DNA from: Streptomyces albofaciens JCM 4342 | GTDB lineage: Bacteria; Actinomycetota; Actinomycetes; Streptomycetales; Streptomycetaceae | Reading direction: 5' to 3' | DNA length: 64,000 bases | NCBI RefSeq assembly: GCF_008634025.1 | Contig: NZ_PDCM01000002.1 | Coordinates: 2,753,001 to 2,817,000, forward strand | Shown here: piece after piece, positions 56,188 to 64,000 of the stretch | Layout of the letters: each line of letters begins with the position of its first letter | Numbering within the stretch: position 1 is the first letter of the stretch | Translations under genes and position numbers: made by a program | Notes under the pieces: generated by a model | Told to the model about the DNA's origin: nothing | Seen by the model: the letters and a program-made list of their open reading frames with translations, nothing else | Databases searched by the model: none

Positions 56188-57249
56188 CTACGCCGACGGC
56201 CGCGGCGTCTCCAGCTCCTGGCTCAGCCACCCGAACGCCGCCGGGTACATCCGCGTCCACGTCCCGTAGTTGTGCCCCCCGGTCGGCAGCACCAGCGTCC
56301 TGACCCGGGTGGGGGTGCCCTCGGCGGCCTTCTTGAGGCGTTCGATGTTGGCGGGCGGGCTGATCGGGTCCTGGGCCGAGGTGGCCAGGAACAGACCGAC
56401 GTCCGCCCTGGCGTGGCGGACCAGCCACTGCGGGCTGTTGCGCTGACGCAGCGCCGGGTCGGTGAGCACGTCCGGGTCGCCGGTCAGCGGGTCGGGGTCG
56501 AAGGCCACGCCCGCGCCGAACTTCTTCGGATACTGCAACGGCAGCTTGGCCGCGCAGAACCCGCCGGTCGAGAAGCCCAGCAGGCCCCAGTTCTTGGCTC
56601 CGGGCGCGGTGCGGAAGTGGTTGCTGATCAGGTCCGTGACGTCGTTCGCGAGCCAGGTGGCCGTCTTGTGGTTCGGGACGTCGGTGCAGTCCGTGTCCAC
56701 GCTGCCCGGGTTGACGACGGGCATGGCGAGGATGAAGGGGTGCGCCGCGTTGCCCTCGACGAGCTGCTGGAGGTCGCCGGGCATGCCGCCCTGTTCGAGC
56801 CAGGACTGCGGGGAGCCCGGCACGCCGTGCAACAGCATCACGACCGGGAACCTGGTCTTCCGGTACGCCGGGTCGTCGTACTGCGGCGGCGTCCAGACCA
56901 TCACCTGCCCGGACAGGTGGGACTTCGCGCCGCGGAAATAGGTGTCCTTGATGCCGTTCGGGCCCTCGTTGAACTTGGCGCGGGCGACCGGCGGTCCGGG
57001 CATCGCCACCGCGTCCTGCTCGGTGCCCAGCAGGTCGTCCCAGGAGGCGTACAGGCCGTAGCTGTTGTTGATGGCCACCGCGACGACGCAGATGGCGGTG
57101 AGCTGACACAGTCCGATCAACAGGACGCGGGCCAGCCAGCGCACCGGCTCCGGCCCGCGGACCCGGCCCCACAGCACCAGCGTGGCGAGGACCGCGAGGA
57201 CGGTCACGATCAGCAGCACCACGAAGAACGGGGTTCCGGTCAGGCTCAT
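56188..57249 (-). CDS. Membrane-anchored alpha/beta hydrolase (esterase D / mycolyltransferase-like)
   Basis: 353 residues. Two N-terminal hydrophobic segments (FFVVLLIVTVLAVLATLVLW and VRWLARVLLIGLCQLTAICV) place the catalytic domain outside the cell. The domain has RFPVVMLLHGVPGSPQSWLE, the nucleophile elbow GLLGFSTGGFCAAKL (Ser near residue 228), an acid region VFLATSAQDP-like and the His in LPTGGHNYGTWTRMY. Relatives are Fes/esterase-D and antigen-85-like enzymes that act on acyl esters. ATG 57249 follows GGAAGGGG. The natural substrate is unknown. Confidence 0.85.
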   Translation of the reverse strand: MSLTGTPFFVVLLIVTVLAVLATLVLWGRVRGPEPVRWLARVLLIGLCQLTAICVVAVAINNSYGLYASWDDLLGTEQDAVAMPGPPVARAKFNEGPNGIKDTYFRGAKSHLSGQVMVWTPPQYDDPAYRKTRFPVVMLLHGVPGSPQSWLEQGGMPGDLQQLVEGNAAHPFILAMPVVNPGSVDTDCTDVPNHKTATWLANDVTDLISNHFRTAPGAKNWGLLGFSTGGFCAAKLPLQYPKKFGAGVAFDPDPLTGDPDVLTDPALRQRNSPQWLVRHARADVGLFLATSAQDPISPPANIERLKKAAEGTPTRVRTLVLPTGGHNYGTWTRMYPAAFGWLSQELETPRPSA

Positions 57250-57361
57250 TCGGCGTCCCCTTCCACCGCTCGTACCTGCATCAACGGTACGGGACAGGGC
57301 ACGCCGTGGCCCGGGGGCGGGGCGGTGTGCCGCACCGTTCCCGCCCCGGGGCACCGGTGGG

Positions 57362-58765
57362 TCAGGGCAGGGCCGGCTTGCCGGTCGTGTCGAGCCAGGT
57401 GTGGAAGAGGCCGCCGAGCCGCTGTCCGGAGATCTTCTCCGCCAGCGCGACGAACTGCCGGGTGTCCGCGTTCCCGTAACGGTGCTGCTGCGTCCAGGCC
57501 GGCAGCAGCCGGAAGAACGCCCGGTCACCGATCCGCTCGCGGAGCACCTGGAGCGTCATCGCACCGCGCGTGTAGACCGCCTGCGCGAGCATGGTGTCCC
57601 GCTGCGGGTCGCCGATCCTGACCTTCCAGAAGTCGGACCCGGCGGGCCGGGCCGCATAGGCCGCGCGGAAGGCGTCGTGCGCGGTGCGGGTGCCCTTGTG
57701 CTCGTCCCACAGCCACTGCGCGTACGAGGCGAAGCCCTCGTTGAGCCAGATGTGCCGCCAGTCGCGCGGTGTCACCGAGTCGCCGAACCACTGGTGGGCG
57801 ATCTCGTGCACGATGGTCGTCTCGTTGCGGACGGCCGAGTAGATCGGCTTGCTCTGGGTCTCCAGGGAGAAGCCCGCCCGCGGCATGTCGTCGACGATCG
57901 CGCCGGTCTCCTCGAAGGGGTACGGGCCGAAGACCTTCGACCAGTGGTCGGTCACCGCGGCGGTGATGCCGTAGACGTCGACGGTGCCGGTGGGCAGCGT
58001 GGGGTCGGTGGCGACGTAGATCGGGATGCCGCCGGGGGTGGTGCCGGTACGGACGTCGAACCTGCCGATCGTGGCGGTCGCCAGGTACGTGGCCATCGGC
58101 TTGCGCTCGCGCCAGTGGAAATACGAGCGCCCGTCCTCGTCCCACGCGTCCACCAGCCGCCCGTTGGAGACACCGGTCAGGCCCTCGGGCGCGTCGATGC
58201 GGATGTCGTACGTGGCCTTGTCGCCCGGGTGGTCGCTGGAGGGGAACCAGGTGGACGCGGCGTTGGGCTCGCAGGCGACGAAGACCCCGTCGTCGGTCTT
58301 CATCCAGCCGTAGTCGGAGCCGAAGACGATGGGGCCGCTGAGCGGCAGCGGCACGCCGCCGTAGACGACCTCGACGGTGAAGCGCTCGCCCTCTTCGAGA
58401 GGGTGCTCGGGCGTGATGACGATCTCATCGCCGGAGCGGGTGAACCGCGCGCGTCTGCCGTCCACCTCGATCGAGGTGACCTCCAGTTTCTGGAGGTCGA
58501 GGTCGAAGGAGGTGAGGTCCTGGGTGGCGCGGGCGGTCAGTTCGGTGCGGCCGTCGAGGCGGCCGGTGGCGGGCTCGTAGCTGACGCCGAGGTCGTAGTG
58601 CAGGGCGTCGAAGCCACCGTTGCCGAGGCTGGGGAAGTACGGGTCGCCGACGCCCGGGGCGCCGGGCGAGGCGGCGGGGGCGGCGGCCAGGGTGAAGGCC
58701 GCGGCCACCGCGGTGGCGAGGGGGAGCAGACGGGCGGAGCGACGTGCTGAACGGGAGAGTGCCAT
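57362..58765 (-). CDS. Secreted M1-family zinc aminopeptidase
   Basis: 467 residues, shorter than PepN (about 850) because the C-terminal helical domain is absent. Signal peptide about 1-32 (RSARRSARLLPLATAVAAAF). The beta domain leads to the catalytic part: HEIAHQWFGDSVTPRDW (zinc His pair and Glu near 319-325), WLNEGFASYAQWLW (third zinc ligand Glu near 341) and a conserved Tyr-bearing end. The usual GAMEN substrate loop is replaced by AGFSLETQSKPIY, as in a known Streptomyces subgroup. It removes N-terminal residues from peptides outside the cell. ATG 58765 has GAAGGGAC upstream. Confidence 0.9.
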   Translation of the reverse strand: MALSRSARRSARLLPLATAVAAAFTLAAAPAASPGAPGVGDPYFPSLGNGGFDALHYDLGVSYEPATGRLDGRTELTARATQDLTSFDLDLQKLEVTSIEVDGRRARFTRSGDEIVITPEHPLEEGERFTVEVVYGGVPLPLSGPIVFGSDYGWMKTDDGVFVACEPNAASTWFPSSDHPGDKATYDIRIDAPEGLTGVSNGRLVDAWDEDGRSYFHWRERKPMATYLATATIGRFDVRTGTTPGGIPIYVATDPTLPTGTVDVYGITAAVTDHWSKVFGPYPFEETGAIVDDMPRAGFSLETQSKPIYSAVRNETTIVHEIAHQWFGDSVTPRDWRHIWLNEGFASYAQWLWDEHKGTRTAHDAFRAAYAARPAGSDFWKVRIGDPQRDTMLAQAVYTRGAMTLQVLRERIGDRAFFRLLPAWTQQHRYGNADTRQFVALAEKISGQRLGGLFHTWLDTTGKPALP

Positions 58766-58886
58766 GAGCCGTCCCTTCGAACACACGGATGTCGTCCGAT
58801 GCACAACCGCGCCGACTCTGCACTCTTCTGTCGCTTTTCACGCCGGACTTTGCCAACCCGTCATGCCCGGGTGAACAGTTGACGTT

Positions 58887-59696
58887 TCACTCGGACTGCT
58901 TTCCGGCCACGTAGAGGATCTTCCGGCAGGCGTCCTCGTCCGGTGCGTCGGTGAGCTTGCGGCCCTCCACACCGTGCGCCGCGACCATCCGCAGCCCGGC
59001 CGCGGCCAGCTGCCGGCGCACCGTGGCGTCGGAGTGGTGGTGGTAGCGGTGCCGGGAGGAGACCCGGCGCCAGGTGTCCTCGCCGGTGCGCGCGAAGTAG
59101 TCGTGGGTGACGTCCACGACGGTGTCCGGTTCGACCGGTACGGGCCCGCCGCGCCACACGTCGAACCGGCCGTCCCGGTCCACCACCTTCGTCACCGCGT
59201 AGTCGCGCCGGAAGCTGCCCAGCGTGGTCATGTCGAAGACGAGCACGCCGCCGTCCGCCAGCTGCCGGCCCAGCCCCGCGAAGGCGGTGGCCAGTTGCTC
59301 GCCGGCCAGGTAGGCCAGCGGCTCGCCCATGCACGTGACGACGTCGAAGGCGCCGAGGTCCGGCATGTCCCGCAGGTCGGCGACGTGGAACGGCACCCCG
59401 GCCGCCGCCGGCTTGGCGCGCGCCACCTCGATCATCTCGGGTGAGAGGTCGCAGCCGGTGACCGTGAATCCGAGGCGGTCGCGCAGGGCGAGGGTGCCGC
59501 GCCCGGTGCCGCACCCCGCGTCCAGCAGCCGGGGGCCGCCGGAACCGTACCGGTCGACGAGCTTGCCGTAGAAGGTGACCCAGCGCAGCAGGTACGGGTC
59601 CTCGACGATGGTGTCGTAGTCCGCCGCGACCGCCTCGTACGCGGTCAGCGCGGGGTCGGGGGCCGGGCCTTCGGGCTGCGCGGGCAAAGGATCCAC
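58887..59696 (-). CDS. Class I SAM-dependent methyltransferase
   Basis: 269 residues. [20 protein letters not shown] is the SAM motif [21 protein letters not shown] motif II, and [20 protein letters not shown] motif post-III. The C-terminal half has [20 protein letters not shown]. The N-terminal start is unclear: GTG 59696 follows AGGAGAG almost directly, and TTG 59687 has a better spacing. The methyl acceptor is unknown. The gene lies between the M1 peptidase and the ABC transporter. Confidence 0.85.
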   Translation of the reverse strand: MDPLPAQPEGPAPDPALTAYEAVAADYDTIVEDPYLLRWVTFYGKLVDRYGSGGPRLLDAGCGTGRGTLALRDRLGFTVTGCDLSPEMIEVARAKPAAAGVPFHVADLRDMPDLGAFDVVTCMGEPLAYLAGEQLATAFAGLGRQLADGGVLVFDMTTLGSFRRDYAVTKVVDRDGRFDVWRGGPVPVEPDTVVDVTHDYFARTGEDTWRRVSSRHRYHHHSDATVRRQLAAAGLRMVAAHGVEGRKLTDAPDEDACRKILYVAGKQSE

Positions 59697-59800
59697 CTCT
59701 CCTGGGGCGGCCGCAAGCGGCCGCGGGCGGCCGTGCGCCGCCGGGGCGCGCTCGAATCTATGGTCGGCAAACCCGCCGGTCAAGGCCGGTACGGGAACGC

Positions 59801-59852
59801 CGGAAGGCCGGCGCGGGGCGGCGGTTCCGTACCGCCCCGCACCGGCCTTCCG
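59801..59852 (-). terminator. Long hairpin after the oligopeptide transporter operon
   Basis: CGGAAGGCCGG...GCGGGGCGG (59801-59821) pairs with CCGCCCCGC...CCGGCCTTCCG (59832-59852) over 20 base pairs with one mismatch and a ten-base loop. It lies 17 bases downstream of the stop of the last ABC gene. No T-run follows, as is common in Streptomyces. Confidence 0.8.
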
Positions 59853-59869
59853 GCACCTGCCGCGCCGCC

Positions 59870-60933
<1,064 letters not shown>

Positions 60934-60937
<4 letters not shown>

Positions 60938-62160
60938 AGCTTCGGCGCAATCTCTTCGGTCCAGATCCGCGCCCGCTGTTCGGGCGCCATGTGGCACGCG
61001 GCGAAGTGGCCTCCCCCGCCGGCTTCGCCCTCATCGGCGGGGGTGCCCCCGTCGTCGACCTGGCGCAGTTCGGGGCGGACCGTGCGGGTCAGGTTGTCCT
61101 CGGGGACGTCCGCGTACGGGCAGCGGGGGTTGAAGGCGCAGCCGGACGGGACGTTGATCAGGCTGGGCGGCGATCCCTTGACCGGGATCAGGCGGTCGGT
61201 CTCCTCCCGGTCGATGCGCGGCATCGACCCCAGCAGGCCCCAGGTGTACGGGTGCTGCGGCTCGGAGAAGACCTTCTCGGCCGGACCGCGCTCGACGCAC
61301 CGGCCGCCGTACATCACCAGCAGCTGGTCCGCCAGCTCGGCGACCACGCCCAGGTCGTGGGTGATGATGATCACCGCGGAGCCGAACTCCTTCTGGAGGT
61401 CGCGGATCAGGTCCAGGATCTGCGCCTGTACGGTCACGTCCAGGGCGGTGGTCGGCTCGTCCGCGATCAGCAGCTCGGGGTTGTTGACCAGCGCCATGGC
61501 GATCATCGCGCGCTGGCGCATGCCGCCGGAGAACTGGTGCGGGTGGTCGTCCACCCGCTTGTCGGGCTGCGGGATGCCGACCCGGTCCAGCATCTCGACC
61601 GCCCGCTTGCGCGCGGTCTTCTTGTCCACGTCGTGGTGGACCCGGTAGGCCTCCACGATCTGCCTGCCGACCGTGTAGTACGGGTGCAGCGCGGACAGCG
61701 GGTCCTGGAAGATCATCGCCATCTCGCGGCCGCGCAGCCGGCGCACCTCGTCCGGGTCGGCACCGACCAGTTCCTTGCCGTCCAGCCAGATCTCGCCGGA
61801 CATGTCCACCTTGCTGCGCTGCTGCCGGGAGGCCCGGTGCAGGCCCATGATCGCGAGCGAGGTGACGGACTTGCCGGAACCGGACTCGCCGACGATGCCG
61901 AGGGTGCGGCCCTTCTCCAGGGTGAAGGACAGGCCGTCCACGGACTTCACGATGCCGTCGTCGGTGGGGAAGTGCACCTTCAGGTCGCGCACTTCGAGGA
62001 AGGCGGTGGGCGCCCGGGACCCCGCCGGGGCCGGTTCGCCGACCGCGGCACCGGTCCCGGTCAGGTCGGAGGGGGCGGCGGGCGGCGGCCCGTCGGCGCC
62101 GGTGTCCGGTGCGGAGGGTCCGGCGCGGTGGCCGGCGGTGGAATCCGGGAAGTCGGTCAC
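60934..62160 (-). CDS. Oligopeptide ABC transporter ATP-binding protein (OppD/DppD type)
   Basis: 408 residues, with an extra Pro/Gly-rich N-terminal tail of about 55. Walker [21 protein letters not shown] (about 88-107), signature [20 protein letters not shown], Walker [21 protein letters not shown] and the C-terminal [16 protein letters not shown] peptide-transporter motif. Partner ATPase of the OppF-type gene downstream. GTG 62160 overlaps the permease stop by GTGA, so translation is coupled through the set. Confidence 0.93.
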
Positions 62161-63167
62161 GACAGCCTCACCCGCGGGTCGACGGCGGCGTACAGAACGT
62201 CCACCACCAGGTTGCAAATGACGATGAAGAACGCGGCGAGCAAGGTGACGCCGAGGATGTTCGGCAGGTCGTTGGCGTTGATCGCCTCGACGGCGAACGC
62301 GCCGACGCCCTTGAGGGAGAAGACCTGTTCGGTGATCAGCGCGCCGCCGAGCAGCAGGCCGACGTCCATGCCGAAGACCGTGACGATCGGGGTGAGGGCC
62401 GCGCGCAGACCGTGGCGCACCACGACCTTGCGCTCGCCCAGCCCCTTGGCGCGCGCGGTACGGATGTAGTCCTCGCTCAGCGTCTCCAGCATGCTCGCTC
62501 TCGTCAGGCGGGCATAGAGGGCGGAGTAGAGGAAGGCCAGCGTGACCCAGGGCAGCACCAGCGTCTGCGCCCACAGGAACGGGTCCTCGAAGAGCGGCAC
62601 GTAGTCGCTGCGCTCGAAGATCGGCCACTGGTAGGTGAAGAGGGCCAGCGCCAGCGCGCCGGTGAAGAACATGGGCAGCGAGACGCCGGCCAGCGCGACG
62701 CCCATCGCCATCCGGTCGAAGACCGACCCGGGGCGCAGCGCGGAGAGCACGCCGGTGGCGACGCCGGAGACCAGCCACACCACGGCCGCGCCGGCGGCGA
62801 GCGAGACGGTCACCGGGAGCCGGGACTGGATCTCCGGCCAGACCTCCAGGTGGGTCTTGAAGGAGTAGCCGAAGCACGGCACGTTGCATGTGGCGGCGTC
62901 CGGACCGAACTTGTAGTCGATCCCGACGAAGATGCCCTTGAGGAAGTCCCAGTACTGTACGAAGACCGGCTTGTCCAAGCCGAGGTTCTTCTTCACCGCG
63001 GCGATGTCCGCGGCCGACGGGGCCTTTCCGATGTACTGCGCGGCCAACTGGTCGCCGGTCTGTCCGGCCAGCTTCGGCAGCACGAAGAAGATGCCGAAGG
63101 TGACCGCGCTGACGATCAGCAGCAGAATCACGGCGCTGATCAACCTGCGGATGATGTACGCGAACAC
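62157..63167 (-). CDS. Oligopeptide ABC transporter permease (OppB/DppB type)
   Basis: A 336-residue membrane protein with about six helices. MFAYIIRRLISAVILLLIVS is the conserved first helix. The periplasmic loop has LGLDKPVFVQYWDFLKGIFV, and the EAA-like cytoplasmic loop is DYIRTARAKGLGERKVVVRH. The extra extracytoplasmic stretch (CNVPCFGYSFKTH) carries two Cys. It forms half of the channel. An OppC-type second permease is not between the genes here and should lie beyond the right edge of the window, upstream of the binding protein. Confidence 0.93.
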   Translation of the reverse strand: MFAYIIRRLISAVILLLIVSAVTFGIFFVLPKLAGQTGDQLAAQYIGKAPSAADIAAVKKNLGLDKPVFVQYWDFLKGIFVGIDYKFGPDAATCNVPCFGYSFKTHLEVWPEIQSRLPVTVSLAAGAAVVWLVSGVATGVLSALRPGSVFDRMAMGVALAGVSLPMFFTGALALALFTYQWPIFERSDYVPLFEDPFLWAQTLVLPWVTLAFLYSALYARLTRASMLETLSEDYIRTARAKGLGERKVVVRHGLRAALTPIVTVFGMDVGLLLGGALITEQVFSLKGVGAFAVEAINANDLPNILGVTLLAAFFIVICNLVVDVLYAAVDPRVRLS

Positions 63168-63185
63168 GGGACTGCGGCGTCGGCA

Positions 63186-63212
63186 CCGCGGGCCGGCCCG
63201 GCCGGCCCGCGG
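63186..63212 (-). other. Hairpin between binding-protein and permease genes
   Basis: CCGCGGGCCGGC (63186-63197) and GCCGGCCCGCGG (63201-63212) pair perfectly with a three-base loop. It sits in the 77-base gap of the operon, where such stems commonly reduce downstream expression and stabilise the binding-protein mRNA. Confidence 0.75.
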
Positions 63213-63244
63213 AAGCCCTTGCCTTCACCTGCCTTTCGGGCTTG

Positions 63245-64000
63245 CTACTTCTTGACGCCGATGTTGAGGTAGTCGTACTCACCGCTGTAGGCGGAGGTGG
63301 ACACCAGGTTGGTGGCCTTCGGCGAGCGGTACAGCAGGATCTTGAAGTAGGTCAGCGGGACGATGACGGACTGCTCCATCGTCTTCTTGTCGACCTCCGC
63401 GTAGTCCTTCTCCCGCTGCGCCTTGTCGCTGGTGGCGATGGCATCGTCGAGCAGCTTGTTGATGGCCGGGTCGTCCAGTTCGGAGAGGTTGGAGTTGCCG
63501 GACTTCTGGATCGCCTTGCCGTTGACGATCTGGTTCAGGTAGCCGAAGCCGGTCGGGTAGTCCGAGCCCCACTGCATCATCATCAGGCCGATGTTGTTCT
63601 TCTTGGTGAACTCCGGCACGCCCGCGTAGTCCGAGAAGTACTTGCCGCTCGGGTAGGTCTGGATCTTGGCGTTGATGCCGATCTTCTTCAGCGAGTTGAT
63701 GACCGCGGTGGCCGCGTCCACCTCGTCCTGACGGTCGCTGCGGGCGGTGATGGCGGTGCTCACATTGCCGGCGCCGCACGCCTGCCACTGCTTCTTGGCC
63801 TCGGTCAGGTCGAGGTTCTCACCGTTGTACTTCTGCGGGTACAGGTCGAACTTCTGGTACCCGGCGAGGTCGCTGGGCAGCACGGTGGAGGCGATCTCAC
63901 CGCGGACCGGCCCGCCGAGCGCGGTCTGCACGGCCTTCTTGTCGATCGCGTACTGCACGGCCTTGCGGCACTCGATCTTGTCGAACGGCGCGACCTTGGG
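63245..64000 (-). CDS. Oligopeptide-binding protein (SBP_bac_5), C-terminal part (cut by window edge)
   Basis: The last 251 residues of an extracellular solute-binding lipoprotein of the OppA/DppA type. ECRKAVQYAIDKKAVQTALG is the conserved segment near the middle of the family, followed by PSDLAGYQKFDLYPQKYNGE and LMMMQWGSDYPTGFGYLNQI. The frame stays open to base 64,000, so the signal peptide and N-terminal lobe lie outside the window. It delivers peptides to the permease encoded downstream. Confidence 0.95.
   Translation of the reverse strand, partial: PKVAPFDKIECRKAVQYAIDKKAVQTALGGPVRGEIASTVLPSDLAGYQKFDLYPQKYNGENLDLTEAKKQWQACGAGNVSTAITARSDRQDEVDAATAVINSLKKIGINAKIQTYPSGKYFSDYAGVPEFTKKNNIGLMMMQWGSDYPTGFGYLNQIVNGKAIQKSGNSNLSELDDPAINKLLDDAIATSDKAQREKDYAEVDKKTMEQSVIVPLTYFKILLYRSPKATNLVSTSAYSGEYDYLNIGVKK

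Overview
The window is high-GC DNA with densely packed genes, third-position G/C bias, many GTG starts, GTGA/ATGA start-stop overlaps, Tat signals, SARP-type and LAL-type regulators and a DasR-like operator. All of this points to a Streptomyces chromosome. The order ilvB / GGDEF-EAL / gatB-(small ORF)-gatA-gatC / GGDEF-EAL (RmdB type) / ligA / mnmA / cysteine desulfurase / oligopeptide ABC transporter matches, from memory, the core arm around SCO5476-SCO5512 of S. coelicolor. I could not run a search to confirm this. Both ends cut a gene: ilvB at the left and an oligopeptide-binding protein at the right.

Layout. 1-0.7 kb: start of ilvB with its leader peptide and attenuator. 0.7-8 kb: a PAS-GGDEF-EAL membrane protein, a 2-hydroxyacid dehydrogenase, an aldo/keto reductase, a sugar-dehydrogenase lipoprotein and DUF6191. 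8-17.3 kb: a large LuxR-type ATPase regulator with a 59-aa protein upstream, a membrane protein, an MMPL exporter and a Tat-exported phospholipase C. 17.4-20.8 kb: an accessory block of two divergent XRE regulators and three overlapping small ORFs, with unusual overlapping inverted repeats. 21-24.7 kb: a secreted FAD oxidoreductase and a GH18 chitinase with a DasR-like promoter. 24.7-37 kb: mostly minus-strand housekeeping genes (gatBAC, a c-di-GMP enzyme, ligA, a MetE-like protein, an SDR, a LOG protein, gdhA). 37-45.6 kb: murJ, a VC0807-like membrane protein, an aldo/keto reductase behind a MerR-type promoter, mnmA, an amidase, a cysteine desulfurase and an alpha/beta hydrolase. 45.6-54.5 kb: a four-gene minus-strand operon that is the most interesting part of the window. 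54.5-59.7 kb: a thioesterase, a TRIC-like channel, an esterase, an M1 peptidase and a methyltransferase. 59.8-64 kb: an oligopeptide ABC transporter.

The operon at 45,579-54,484 encodes, in transcription order, a small trypsin-co-occurring (Trypco1/CU044_2847-like) protein, a trypsin-like protease fused to a VMAP-C-like domain, a MoxR AAA+ ATPase, and a 1723-residue protein. That last protein joins an SAV_2336-type vWA-like region to two SARP (winged helix + BTAD) modules, an NB-ARC STAND ATPase and a TPR tail. I read this as a vWA-MoxR-VMAP ternary conflict or signalling system whose vWA partner has been fused to an AfsR-like regulator. Function is inferred from domains only.

Other points of interest: two membrane c-di-GMP proteins, one with an intact GGDEF and eroded EAL and one with an intact EAL; a 19-bp-spacer MerR promoter; a DasR-like palindrome between the -35 and -10 of the chitinase gene; and several short tandem repeats, one of which duplicates a start codon. 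No tRNA, rRNA, CRISPR array, transposase or integrase was seen.
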